Of a DNA stretch of 64,000 bases, positions 54,182 to 62,377 are shown one piece after another. Position 1 is the stretch's first letter; each line of letters begins with the position of its first letter. A model generated the notes under the pieces. It was not told the origin of the DNA and did no database searches. It saw only the letters and a program-made list of their open reading frames with translations. Source of the stretch: Nitrospira sp. SG-bin1 (lineage in GTDB: Bacteria; Nitrospirota; Nitrospiria; Nitrospirales; Nitrospiraceae); the NCBI GenBank assembly GCA_002083365.1, contig LVWS01000005.1, forward strand, positions 1 through 64,000, written 5' to 3'. A program made the position numbers and the translations under genes.

Positions 54182-55495
54182 ATGACCATAGAAAAGACGT
54201 CATCCCGCAATCCGTTTCCACTCTATGCGCAAGTTCTCGTCGCGGTGATCTGCGGCGCGGCGCTTGGCGCGACATTCGGCAAAGAACCCTATCTGAACGG
54301 TCTGGGCAACGAACAACTGGGAACACTCGGACTCTGGGTGGTCTGGCTGCTGAAGACACTCGCCGTTCCGCTCATTTTCTTCGCGATCATGGATTCGCTT
54401 ATCCGCGCCAGTTTGCCGTTACGCCAGGGAGCGAAGCTCATCGCGATTTGCCTGGTCAACGTGTCCGTCGCCATGCTGATCGGTCTCGCCATCATGAATC
54501 TCTGGCAACCGGGGAAATCGTGGCAAGGTCACGTCGAAGATTTGCTGCCTGTGGTGCCGGGAACGAGCCTCACGACAACATTTGCACCGTCGGAGCATCC
54601 GTTCGAAGACCTGATGGCCTACGTTCCCCGGACGGTCGCCGATCCGTTCGGAAGCAATAATATCATCGGCGTCGTGCTGATGGCACTCGCATTGGGGATC
54701 ACGTTGCGGTGGGTACGGGCGAAAACAAGCCGCACTCACATCGTGATCGATGCCGCCGCCCGGGTCATTGAGTCGGTCTATGGCTGGCTGCTGACCATTC
54801 TCTGGTGGATCATCCTGGTCATCCCGTTCGCCGTCTTCGGCGTCGTCGCAAACATCGTGGGCAAATCCGGCGTCGGGATCTTCTCCGCGCTCTGGATCTT
54901 CCTCGCAGCCATGCTCCTTGGCCTGGCGGTGCATGCGTTGTGTTACTATCCCCTCGTCGCCTGGTGGGTGGGGAAGAAACCACCGACGATCTACCTCGGA
55001 CAGGGCGCCGATGCCATCATGACGGGCATGTCCTGTAACAGCAGCCTGGCGACCGTTCCCGTGACGCTCCGTTGTCTCGAACGGATGCAGATCTCGCCGC
55101 AATCGGCACGCCTCGCCGCCTGTGTCGGGACGAATCTGAATAACGACGGCATCACGCTCTATGAAGCGATGGCCGCGTTGTTCCTCGCCCATGCCCTCGG
55201 CTACGACCTCCCGCTGTCGAAACAGATCGTGATCGTCGCGGCCTCCATCATCGCCGGGGCCGGCGTCGCCGGCATTCCCGAAGCGGGCATGATCGTGTTG
55301 CCGCTCGTCCTTGCGGCCGCCGGGTTGCCGGATCCGGTCATCCTCGCGGCGATTCCCCTCATCATGACCGTGGACTGGATCATCGCCCGCGCCCGCTCCG
55401 GCGTGAACGTCATGAGCGACATGCTCGTCGCCATCCTGCTGGACGCCGGCAAGACGGCACCAGTGGCAAAGGCTCATGCAGAGGCAGAGAGATAG
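54182..55495 (+). CDS. dicarboxylate/amino acid:cation symporter (DAACS family)
   Basis: 437 residues with eight membrane helices and two re-entrant hairpins. LKTLAVPLIFFAIMDSLI is the helix-3 block, ITGMS-like hairpin TGMSCNSSLATVPVTL is Ser-rich as in hairpin 1, GTNLNNDGITLYEA corresponds to NMDGT in helix 7, and GIPEAGMIVLPLVL is hairpin 2. It would import C4-dicarboxylates, glutamate or neutral amino acids with Na+ or H+. The NNDG variant of NMDG is unusual, so substrate choice is uncertain. Divergent from the propeller gene, 171 bases away. Confidence 0.9.
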   Translation: MTIEKTSSRNPFPLYAQVLVAVICGAALGATFGKEPYLNGLGNEQLGTLGLWVVWLLKTLAVPLIFFAIMDSLIRASLPLRQGAKLIAICLVNVSVAMLIGLAIMNLWQPGKSWQGHVEDLLPVVPGTSLTTTFAPSEHPFEDLMAYVPRTVADPFGSNNIIGVVLMALALGITLRWVRAKTSRTHIVIDAAARVIESVYGWLLTILWWIILVIPFAVFGVVANIVGKSGVGIFSALWIFLAAMLLGLAVHALCYYPLVAWWVGKKPPTIYLGQGADAIMTGMSCNSSLATVPVTLRCLERMQISPQSARLAACVGTNLNNDGITLYEAMAALFLAHALGYDLPLSKQIVIVAASIIAGAGVAGIPEAGMIVLPLVLAAAGLPDPVILAAIPLIMTVDWIIARARSGVNVMSDMLVAILLDAGKTAPVAKAHAEAER

Positions 55496-55532
55496 AGGGG
55501 CACTCCGGGAGCACTCCCTATACCAACCCACC

Positions 55533-55554
55533 ACTTAGGAATGATGCATTCCTG
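55533..55554 (+). repeat. inverted repeat after the symporter gene
   Basis: CTTAGGAAT and ATTCCTGAG can pair over nine bases (one G-U) around the loop GATGC, 37 bases after the stop. No T-run follows. It may be a 3'-end hairpin or a relic at the edge of the accessory region. Confidence 0.4.
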
Positions 55555-55610
55555 AGCGAAACAACGTATGCCTCTCCGCCAAGAATCCACGTCTTGGATG
55601 AAGCCTGGGC

Positions 55611-56036
55611 ATGCCGACCAAAGCCCGCGAACACATCGATGCGACGCTGGAGAAAGCGTGCTGGAAAGTACAGGACTACAAGAGCGCACATCTTCATGCC
55701 ATCGCGAAGGCCAGCGGCGGCCATTCGCTCAAAGATCTGAGCAGGAGGCGGTCAATCCGGATCGGCAGGAAGAGCGGGCAAGGAAACAGTTCGGGACAGA
55801 CAAGCCAACCGAGCAGCAGATTCAGCAGGCAGCGGCGGTTCTCATGCAAGAAGCTGCTAAGCCGTTCCAAGATCCGAAGTGGCGTGAACTGCTCATCGAG
55901 ATTAAAAAGAAGAACGAACTGGTCATTGACCACGTGAGCTAGGACCAGGTCATCGAAGCGGGGCTTCAGCACCGAGGCCCTGGCTTGCGTCCACACCATC
56001 GTGTAGTCCTTTGAAGAGTTCATCACGAAACAAGAC
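55611..56036 (+). pseudogene. hsdR: collapsed type I restriction endonuclease subunit R (hsdR)
   Basis: From ATG 55611 one frame reads TKAREHIDATLEKACWKVQD, the usual N-terminus of EcoEI-type R subunits. A different frame then gives NPDRQEERARKQFG and MQEAAKPFQDPKWRELLIEI, ending IDHVS and TAG at 55942; this is the EcoEI_R_C region. Past the stop DQVIEAG continues, and after another shift FSTEALACVHTIV and SFEEFITKQD. So both ends of a roughly 900-residue protein survive within 430 bases, with the helicase/nuclease centre deleted and several stops. An IS element is inserted at its 3' end. No hsdM or hsdS is in the window. Confidence 0.75.
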
Positions 56037-56038
56037 TA

Positions 56039-56054
56039 GAACCTATCTCAAAAT
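56039..56054 (+). repeat. left terminal inverted repeat of the IS
   Basis: GAACCTATCTCAAAAT, an exact reverse complement of 56857-56872. Confidence 0.92.
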
Positions 56055-56818
56055 TGTTTGAGGAGCATGGTGATGCAGGCGAGCTGCACAAATCCGAGGA
56101 AATTGGTGGCGTAGTACTCCCAGCGGATCAGTAAGCGCCGTTTCCACTGGAGCCAGGCAAAGAAGCGTTCGACGAGCCAGCGACGTTCATAGCGGCGTAA
56201 GTGCCGTCCATCCTGAGTCTTGAGCTTCCGGGTGGAGCGATGGGGGGCGATCAGGTTGACGCCGTCTTGTTTGAGCTCGTCATCGAGGCCGTCGCTGTCA
56301 TACGCCCGATCCCCAATGAGATGCTCTGGCTTGGCCTCCAGCATGTAGAAGTCGAAACTGAGTTGCACCAACGTGACTTCATGATGATTCGCCGCGTGCG
56401 TTCTGACCGAGAGGGGGAGTCCGTGTCGATCCACAATCGCAAGAATCTTCACGCCTTTCCCACGTTTCGTGAGGCCGACGTTGTCTCCGCCGCCCTTCGC
56501 GGCTGCAAAGGTGGCATCGATGAAACTCTCGCGTTCGTCGATCGCGCCTTCATCACGCAGCATATTGGCCAGCTGGGTGAGCACCTCGCGCAGGACCTCC
56601 CGTTGACACCACTGCTGGAACCGGCGATGGACCGTCTTGTAGTTGGGATAGCACTGCGGCAGGAAATGCCACTGGGCTCCCGTGTTCAGAATCCAGAGTA
56701 CAGCTTCCAAGACCGCCCGTGTGGGAATGGGTTTCCGTCCAGGCCGATTATCGGGAATGTGCTCTTCAGGAAAATGCTCCCGAATCCGCTCCCATTGATC
56801 GTCTCGCAGCCGCAGCAT
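56048..56818 (-). CDS. IS5-family transposase
   Basis: 256 residues. An N-terminal DUF4096-type domain (LRLRDDQWERIREHFPEE, LWILNTGAQWHFLP) leads into a DDE catalytic domain: Asp in ESFIDATFAAAKGG, Asp in LIGDRAYDSDGL, and Glu in the YERRWLVERFFAWLQ region. Single uninterrupted frame, so there is no programmed frameshift. It cuts and moves the surrounding element. It appears full length and potentially active. Confidence 0.93.
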   Translation of the reverse strand: MLRLRDDQWERIREHFPEEHIPDNRPGRKPIPTRAVLEAVLWILNTGAQWHFLPQCYPNYKTVHRRFQQWCQREVLREVLTQLANMLRDEGAIDERESFIDATFAAAKGGGDNVGLTKRGKGVKILAIVDRHGLPLSVRTHAANHHEVTLVQLSFDFYMLEAKPEHLIGDRAYDSDGLDDELKQDGVNLIAPHRSTRKLKTQDGRHLRRYERRWLVERFFAWLQWKRRLLIRWEYYATNFLGFVQLACITMLLKQF

Positions 56819-56856
56819 GCCCGGACTTATACGGGTGGGAATTCATGCCGTCAACT

Positions 56857-56872
56857 ATTTTGAGATAGGTTC
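56857..56872 (-). repeat. right terminal inverted repeat of the IS
   Basis: ATTTTGAGATAGGTTC on the plus strand, the reverse complement of 56039-56054. Confidence 0.92.
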
Positions 56873-56874
56873 TA

Positions 56875-57517
56875 TGGTGGGCTCCGATCTTGAATCGTAC
56901 ATGCGCAGACTTCAAACCGTGGCAAGCGGCGTCGATCAAGAGTCGTCGTCGTGAGCATTGCTGGAATAGACGGAGCAGGACTCTGGCAGGTGGGAATCAA
57001 GTAGACGAATGCAAGGCGACGTGATCTTGGTTCAGGCAGGATGAGGAACGTAGGAACCTGTCGCTCCGATGCAAATGGAGATGCGCAAGCGGGTTATCCC
57101 CGCAAGCGCCTGAGTCCCGAGGCGGGGCAGCAGGGATCGGAGTTCTCGTGATGGCGGACGAGAAGTTCTATGAGGTGTATTTGACCTTTTATAAATTAGG
57201 CTCTTCCATGGAAGGCTGCAATTCTATTCCTTCACTCCACACAATGAGGGAAGGCAAGAACGTCTGGAGATAGTGAATATATTGATTCAGCAATCGGTCG
57301 CCCCCGATTGAAATGATTTTCATCAGCGTCTGCAGAAACAGAGGGTCAATGCATCTGATAACATATGGGAAACGGAGGTTTGTGTGCTTGCCACTATTCT
57401 TCATGTTCTTGGCTCAGGATGCCTTGTGCAGTTCGTCTAACGAAGCGCATGCCTTCGCGATCGATCTATTAAGCCGCTGGAACGGAAACCATCCTTTGCA
57501 ATTGGAGCCGGTGATAT
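56875..57517. other. 643-base region without a supported gene
   Basis: The first part (to about 57180) is GC-rich with many short repeats such as CCGCAAGCG and GAGGCGGGGCAG and looks like structured or mobile-element debris. From about 57180 the sequence turns AT-rich. Two short frames overlap there on opposite strands (57189-57404 minus, 57313-57525 plus), neither with a family match or a good ribosome site. I assign nothing. Confidence 0.4.
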
Positions 57518-58423
57518 ATGCCTGATGAGCCTGTCCTCACTGCTACGGCACGTCGTGCCCGCCGCCAGCTTCGCCGTGAAAAACAACGGGAAGCGAATGT
57601 GGGTCGCGCGGCCAACATGCATAAAGCTAGAATAACCGGCAAGCTGGATGCGCGACAGGATTCTGCCGGCAGAGCTTCAAAGGTCAATATCGGATGCTCG
57701 GGCTGGTTTTATTGGCACTGGCGAGGCAGGTTTTATCCTGCTGATATGCCAACCAAAGAGTGGTTTGCCTATTACGCAAGGCATTTTAAGACGGTTGAAC
57801 TCAATGCCCCGTTTTATGCATGGCCCACGGTGGCCACGATCCAATCATGGCGGCGGCAGGCAGGGCGACGAAACTTTGTCTATACGGTGAAGGTTTGTGA
57901 ATTGATTACGCATGTGAAGCGATTTCAGGGAACAAAACAGCTTATTGCTGATTTCGGTTTGATCGCGGATATGCTGGGACCGATGATGGGTTGTTTTCTG
58001 TTCCAATTGCCTCCCAGTTTTCATTATACGCCGGCCCGCTTGAGTGCCATCTTAGGTCAGCTGGACCATCGCCGCCGCAATGTGGTTGAATTTCGTCATC
58101 CCAGTTGGTGGAACGAAACCGTCTTTTCCGCATTTCGGGATACCGGCACGATTTTTTGTTCATGCAGCGGGCCAAGGCTCCCTGATGATGTGATCAAAAC
58201 ATCGGAGGATATCTATGTTCGATTTCATGGAACGCAGCGTTGGTATCGCCATAATTATTCAAAAGCAGAATTAACCCTGTGGGCAACGCGTCTATGCGAT
58301 AGCGGAGCAAAACGGGTCTGGGCTTATTTCAATAACGATCGGAATGGCTATGCAATAAGAAATGCGAAGGCCTTATCGAGGCTTCTACAGAACGAGGCGA
58401 AAGGTCGATACGGCGCGGATTGA
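57518..58423 (+). CDS. DUF72 (YecE-like) protein
   Basis: 301 residues. A basic N-terminal extension of about 55 residues, rich in Arg and Ala, precedes the DUF72 TIM-barrel-like domain. The domain shows VNIGCSGWFYWHWRGRFYP, FKTVELNAPFYAWP, FLFQLPPSF, VEFRHPSWW, and late YVRFHGTQRWYRHNYS and WAYFNNDRNGYA. The family is widespread and uncharacterised, possibly binding nucleic acid or a nucleotide. The long basic leader is not usual and may be an artefact of start choice; a Met at residue 34 is an alternative. It lies alone in the scarred region. Confidence 0.88.
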   Translation: MPDEPVLTATARRARRQLRREKQREANVGRAANMHKARITGKLDARQDSAGRASKVNIGCSGWFYWHWRGRFYPADMPTKEWFAYYARHFKTVELNAPFYAWPTVATIQSWRRQAGRRNFVYTVKVCELITHVKRFQGTKQLIADFGLIADMLGPMMGCFLFQLPPSFHYTPARLSAILGQLDHRRRNVVEFRHPSWWNETVFSAFRDTGTIFCSCSGPRLPDDVIKTSEDIYVRFHGTQRWYRHNYSKAELTLWATRLCDSGAKRVWAYFNNDRNGYAIRNAKALSRLLQNEAKGRYGAD

Positions 58424-58579
58424 CTATTCGATGTTCAAATCCCTGGCAAGATTCCGAAGTGGGTTGATAATGTTGCTCTCAGCTAGCAGCCCTATTCAAG
58501 ACTTCCCAGGGGAATGCCTAGCTGATCCGCCAAGACAAAGAACGCTATACCCAAGACCAACAGGGAAGGAGGTGCCGTC

Positions 58580-58972
58580 ATGGCGGAAGTCAATTCCATG
58601 TATCACGCGCAAACAAGAAGTGATGCGCTAAAGACACAGATCGAGAAGCTCGAAGGCCTGGCCCAGCACACAGCGGTGAGCCCCACCCTCGATCAATTCG
58701 ACGCTGAGACAGAAGACCTGTTGATCAACATCTACGGCGCCGATCATCAGTACGTGGCGGCGTACAAATATGCCACCGTCGGCGAGGCCGAGGCGTTGGT
58801 CAATTTACCGGAATCCGCGCAAGAGCCCTTGACGCGAGACATCCCGAAGAAGGGACTTCAGCAACGCCGGCAGGCGCTCCAGAGTATGCTGACCGAGCTG
58901 CAGGAACTCGAAGCGCAAGAAGCCGAAGTGCTTACGGGAGAAGATCGCGAGGATCCACCAGGCCCCAGCTAG
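58580..58972 (+). CDS. hypothetical acidic helical protein
   Basis: 130 residues behind a strong AAGGAGG ribosome site. Mostly charged helix: SDALKTQIEKLEGLA, then a middle LINIYGADHQYVAAYKYATV, then a coiled-coil-prone LQSMLTELQELEAQEAE. No signal peptide and no recognised family. The good ribosome site and balanced composition support a real gene. Its stop overlaps the tail of the HepT remnant on the other strand. Confidence 0.6.
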   Translation: MAEVNSMYHAQTRSDALKTQIEKLEGLAQHTAVSPTLDQFDAETEDLLINIYGADHQYVAAYKYATVGEAEALVNLPESAQEPLTRDIPKKGLQQRRQALQSMLTELQELEAQEAEVLTGEDREDPPGPS

Positions 58973-59220
58973 GACGGCGCTCCAGCCTTCCAAATATCCA
59001 GCTTCTCTTTGAGCCCGAGCTTGAAGAGCGAGAGGCTCTCGAAGGTCCTCGGAAGTTTCTTGACGGCCTCACCGATTACTTCGAGATTCCGGACCACCGC
59101 ATCGAAGGTTTTCTCGTCTTCGAGAAACGCGGCTTTGGACAGGTTCGCCGTATAAGATGCGATCTTGCGAGTAGCCCTCGGGAATATCTGTGACCGAGAA
59201 GGGCCCGTTTTTCGCAACAA
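58969..59220 (-). pseudogene. HepT-like (HEPN/DUF86) RNase toxin remnant
   Basis: The centre of this 83-codon frame, YTANLSKAAFLEDEKTFDAV followed by VRNLEVIGEAVKKLP, is a clear match to HepT toxins of HEPN/MNT pairs. After LP the sequence departs from the family. The C-terminal half, including the catalytic RxxxxH segment, is gone, and the first residues look foreign. No MntA nucleotidyltransferase partner is nearby. The protein, if made, should lack RNase activity. Confidence 0.6.
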
Positions 59221-59437
59221 CCTTTTCCCGCCCGTTCAAGGATCAGTTCGCAGGGGACAGGCCCGTATTTCCGATGGCAGAGACCGGGATTGATCCGTCA
59301 CGTGGTCTTTGGTACGTTCGGGGCCGGGCCCAACGGCCTGTGTACTTTCCTTTTCCTTCCTGAGTCGCTGATCCATTTCATACGCGACGCCGGCACGGGC
59401 CACGAGAACCAGAGCCCGGGAGGATCCTGGCCCGCAG

Positions 59438-60169
59438 ATGACCGCCCACGCCCAACCGTCCGAACGGGAACTCGTCTCGAACCCCCGCCATTACCGCTAC
59501 TACGACCTTGTCATGGCTGGCTTCGTGACGGTCCTGCTCTGTTCGTATCTGATCGGGCCGGGCAAGACCTGCATCCTCTTCGGCGTGACCTTCGGCGCCG
59601 GAAACCTCTTCTTCCCGATCTCCTACATCTTCGGCGACGTGCTGACCGAGGTTTATGGCTACGCGCGCACGCGCAGAGTCATCTGGGCGGGCTTCATCGC
59701 GATGACCTTCGCGACCATCATGGGGCTCTTCGTGATCCACATACCGGGTGATCCGGAGGAGCCCTTCAATGTCGTGATCCAGCCTGCCTTGGAGGTCGTG
59801 TTCGGAAGCACGGGGCGAATCGTCGTCGCGTCGATGGTCGCCTACTGGTGCGGCGACTTCATGAACAGCTATGTCATGGCGAAGATGAAGGTTTGGACCG
59901 AGGGGCGGCATCTTTGGACCCGCACGATCGGCTCGACCGCGGTAGGCCAGCTTGTCGATAGCGGCCTCTTCTATCCGATTGCCTTCCTCGGGACCTGGCA
60001 GCCCGGGACGATGATCAAAGTTATTGCCTTTAACTGGGCGTTCAAGGTCTCGGTCGAGATCATCTTCACGCCGGCGACCTACGCGATCGTCGGCTGGCTG
60101 AAGCGCCAGGAGAACGAGGACTGGTACGACCGGCAGACGGACTTCACGCCCTTCTCGCTGAAGGACTGA
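59438..60169 (+). CDS. VUT-family queuosine-precursor transporter (YhhQ-like)
   Basis: 243 residues with six membrane helices. LCSYLIGPGKTCILFGVTFG, NLFFPISYIFGDVLTEVYGY and FAFIVA-like helices are YhhQ/VUT family features; the acidic FGDVLTEVYG block is diagnostic. It imports queuosine precursors (preQ0/preQ1 or queuine) for tRNA modification. The gene and its flanks (about 59270-60230) are visibly richer in GC than their surroundings, with third positions mostly G or C, suggesting recent transfer from a high-GC donor. No preQ1 riboswitch was recognised upstream. Confidence 0.87.
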   Translation: MTAHAQPSERELVSNPRHYRYYDLVMAGFVTVLLCSYLIGPGKTCILFGVTFGAGNLFFPISYIFGDVLTEVYGYARTRRVIWAGFIAMTFATIMGLFVIHIPGDPEEPFNVVIQPALEVVFGSTGRIVVASMVAYWCGDFMNSYVMAKMKVWTEGRHLWTRTIGSTAVGQLVDSGLFYPIAFLGTWQPGTMIKVIAFNWAFKVSVEIIFTPATYAIVGWLKRQENEDWYDRQTDFTPFSLKD

Positions 60170-60476
60170 GCCGTCGACGCGTCAGACAATTGCGCTGCGC
60201 GATCCCACCGACGTCTAGCCGTGACTTCACCCAGTGGACGAAGCCCGTGACGATCAGCGCGTGGGCGAAATCGAGAAGGGGCAAACCGACCAGCTGAGGA
60301 GAAAAGCGGACGGGATGAGCTGGTCCAGGTTTGATGGCCATCGTTGTCAACGATTGGACCTGGGGATGTTCTGGAACACGCATGTTACAATGACGGTAAA
60401 AGAGAGGGGTGTTATTCGGTGCCCTCACTGCGAGAGGAAGTTTTGACCGAAGTTGGTTCACTTCTAGAGAAGGAGC
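60170..60476. other. 307-base gap between the VUT and smbP genes
   Basis: The first half shares the high GC of the VUT gene. A minus-strand frame there contains LVGLPLLDFAHALIVTGFVH, which looks like a membrane helix from a broken gene, but no family or start is evident. The second half carries a probable smbP promoter. Confidence 0.35.
60383..60391 (+). promoter_or_regulatory. extended -10 promoter element for smbP
   Basis: TGTTACAAT fits the extended -10 form (TG-N-TATAAT with one mismatch). No good -35 lies at the proper distance, which extended -10 promoters can tolerate. The leader would be about 80 bases. Confidence 0.35.
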
Positions 60477-60863
60477 ATGTCGATGTCACGATATACCACA
60501 CCACTAACTGTCGCTCTGGCCGCGGTGTTCGTCCTGGTGACCGCCACAGTGTTACCGCTCCAACCGGTCTTCGGGGAGGGCGGGGCGCGGCGCGATGTGA
60601 TGCGGTCAGAGGAGCAGCATCGCCAAGATGCCGTCAAACTCGCCAAAGAAGCGGCGGATCATGGTAAGCAGGGTCATGTGGGCGCACTCCTGACAGCCGC
60701 GGATGCCGCGCTGCAACATGCCCAGAAGACAGCCAAGGATGGGCATGTGGATGCGGGAATCGCGGAGCTGAACCAGGCCATTGAACATGGAAGAGCGGGC
60801 CATGCGGACGTGGCGACGAAACACGCGGAACAGGCGGCCACGCATCTGTCTGAGGCGAAGTAA
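60477..60863 (+). CDS. SmbP-like small metal-binding protein
   Basis: 128 residues. A signal peptide (about 33 residues, ending VFGEG) directs it to the periplasm. The mature protein is a His/Ala-rich helical repeat: EAADHGKQGHVGALL, ALQHAQKTAKDGHVDAG, AIEHGRAGHADVATKH. The roughly ten-residue spacing of His matches SmbP, the small periplasmic metal-binding protein first found in Nitrosomonas europaea, which binds copper and other divalent metals. It probably buffers metal in the periplasm. Ribosome site AGAAGGAGC. Confidence 0.85.
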   Translation: MSMSRYTTPLTVALAAVFVLVTATVLPLQPVFGEGGARRDVMRSEEQHRQDAVKLAKEAADHGKQGHVGALLTAADAALQHAQKTAKDGHVDAGIAELNQAIEHGRAGHADVATKHAEQAATHLSEAK

Positions 60864-60951
60864 GAGAGCGGAAAGAAAACAACAACGGGGGCCAGCGTCT
60901 TCGTGGGGCAGGAGTGATGCGGGGCTCTGAGAAACCGCCAAGGCGTCGTCG

Positions 60952-61218
60952 TTAAGCAGCGGATGATTTGGTGACCTCCCAGCCGGGAAACACTAAGACG
61001 GCGGGATGGCACTGTAGGACACGTGCCAGGGTTTTTGCCCGTTCGACTCCGAGATTGATGGTGCCGTTTTCAATGGCTGAGATGGTGGATTGGTGAATCT
61101 TCGTCCGTCGAGCCAACTCGCTCTGTGTGAGCCCTTGAAGTTCACGAACGATCCGAACGGATTCTCCCACTGACACGGCCACTCGAACTTTTGCGGGACG
61201 GAAGCCCTTGTGTTTCAT
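60952..61218 (-). CDS. XRE-family antitoxin-like regulator (HigA-like)
   Basis: 88 residues with a helix-turn-helix: VRELQGLTQSELARRTKIHQ then STISAIENGTINLGVERAKT. The N-terminus is basic and the C-terminus short. Its ATG shares one base with the stop of a RelE/HigB-type fragment upstream (TAATG), the usual coupled toxin-antitoxin order of HigBA. It should bind DNA and, if the toxin were intact, neutralise it. With the toxin truncated it may persist as an orphan regulator. Confidence 0.8.
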   Translation of the reverse strand: MKHKGFRPAKVRVAVSVGESVRIVRELQGLTQSELARRTKIHQSTISAIENGTINLGVERAKTLARVLQCHPAVLVFPGWEVTKSSAA

Positions 61219-61340
61219 TATTGCCTCCGATAATCGCGCGCGGTGACGTCCATAACAACCATCAGTACGCGCTGCTCTTCAACCTTGTAGATCACTCGAT
61301 ATTGCGCATTCAGGCATGAGGAGCGATGGACTTTCCACCC
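61218..61340 (-). pseudogene. truncated RelE/HigB-like toxin
   Basis: The frame directly upstream of the regulator reads AQYRVIYKVEEQRVLMVVMD and ends VTARDYRRQ, the conserved C-terminal half of RelE-superfamily toxins. An in-frame TGA at 61343-61341 cuts it off, and no start codon lies between, so the N-terminal half is missing. About 40 codons remain. Confidence 0.65.
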
Positions 61341-61372
61341 TCAGTGAAGTGGCGCGCGTGGCGAGGCCACGC

Positions 61373-62059
61373 TTATCGCCGCAGGAACGCGATCCAGCGC
61401 CATACGTTGAGCAGGCTGGCGAGGGAGGCGGCCACGTAGGTCAGTGCGGCGGCGGTGAGGATGCTGCGAGCGCCCCGTTCATCGTCGGGTGACAGGTATT
61501 TGCCCTGACGGAGAACAGGAAGGGCACGTCTGAAGCTGGCATCCCACTCGACCGGCAGCGTGACGAGGTGGACCAGCGTGGAGATCCCCATTGTGGCCAA
61601 TCCGGCCATCATGACGACGACACTCGCGACCGGGGTACGCGCAACGGCCGCCGCGATCGGAATCCCCATCATCAGGACCGCTCCGACCTTTTCCGCTCCC
61701 TGCGCGACCCGCACAAGATTGGTGCGCTCCGCCAGCGGCTGGTACCCCAGGTGATCTTGAATGGCGTGCCCGACCTCGTGGGCGGCGATCGTGATCGCCG
61801 TGAGGGATTTGCCGTCGAATATCGCGGGCGTCAGGCGGACCGTTTTGCTGACGGGATCGTAGTGGTCGCCGGTCTCCGTCGGTACGACGGTGATGTGGTG
61901 GAGGTCGAACCGATTGAGCAGGTGCCTGGCCAGTTCTCCGCCGGTCCCCGGATAGTCGGGACGAGGCGCATCATGTTTGGCGAACACACGCCTGGTCCAA
62001 AGTTGCGGGCCGACCATGAGTAGACCAACGATGATCAGGAGCAGAATGAAACGTACCAT
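61373..62059 (-). CDS. YugP-like zinc metallopeptidase
   Basis: 228 residues. An N-terminal helix anchors it in the membrane, zinc motif HEVGHAIQDHLGY (HExxH) is at about residues 94-106, followed by three further hydrophobic segments (GVLMMGIPIAAAVARTP, VVVMMAGLATMGISTLVHL, ILTAAALTYVAASLASLL). DYPGTGGELARHLLNRF and YDPVSKTVRL are family features of Zn_peptidase_2. Probably a membrane protease; substrates unknown. It is the last gene before the toxin remnant. Confidence 0.9.
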   Translation of the reverse strand: MVRFILLLIIVGLLMVGPQLWTRRVFAKHDAPRPDYPGTGGELARHLLNRFDLHHITVVPTETGDHYDPVSKTVRLTPAIFDGKSLTAITIAAHEVGHAIQDHLGYQPLAERTNLVRVAQGAEKVGAVLMMGIPIAAAVARTPVASVVVMMAGLATMGISTLVHLVTLPVEWDASFRRALPVLRQGKYLSPDDERGARSILTAAALTYVAASLASLLNVWRWIAFLRR

Positions 62060-62377
62060 TTATCTTCGATCTTCCTCTCACGCTTGTCCGGTGAAGCACC
62101 CCATCAAGGCTCTTGACACCCCGGGTTCAGGGACAACTTCCTCGCACATAGGCTAACACAAGTGGAAGACAGGAACAGGCCTTGATACTCCAGCAGGACA
62201 CAAGGTGCGACCAGGCTTGTCTGTTCAGCCAATAAATGATGGCTCGGTGGGATCCGGACGGCTTTTGCCATCAAGGCCCGGTGAGGTATCCTGCTGTGAT
62301 TTCGGAATGAGTAGATGGCTGAATCGCCGCGAGCCTTTCATGTCGTCGATTGATCCGCGAACCGCCAGGTATGAGGT
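62060..62377. other. 318-base divergent intergenic region
   Basis: Lies between divergent starts. A TTGACA at 62113-62118 lacks a matching -10 at the right distance. No small gene or RNA was recognised. Confidence 0.4.

Larger units (their letters stand above)
56039..56872 (-). mobile_element. IS5-family insertion sequence
   Basis: 834 bases bounded by perfect 16-base inverted repeats beginning GAACCTATCTCAAAAT, flanked on both sides by TA (56037-56038 and 56873-56874), consistent with a TA target duplication. It contains one transposase gene on the minus strand, whose stop codon lies inside the left repeat. The element looks intact and sits at the end of the hsdR remnant. Confidence 0.9.

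Noticed and set aside
54419..55534. Minus-strand frame of 371 codons opposite the symporter
   Set aside because: Asp/His/Gly-rich nonsense composition typical of an antisense shadow; the plus strand encodes a clear transporter.
56875..57180. Possible group II intron or other structured mobile RNA
   Set aside because: The repeats look structured, but no reverse transcriptase, domain V motif or boundary could be identified.
57189..57525. Two short overlapping frames on opposite strands
   Set aside because: Both are AT-rich and mutually exclusive, with no ribosome site or family match, so neither is supported.
60144..60461. Minus-strand frame with a membrane-helix-like segment
   Set aside because: Only one helix-like stretch, no start or family; possibly a relic but not enough to annotate.
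62113..62118. TTGACA as a promoter for the flavoprotein gene
   Set aside because: No -10 box at 15-19 bases.
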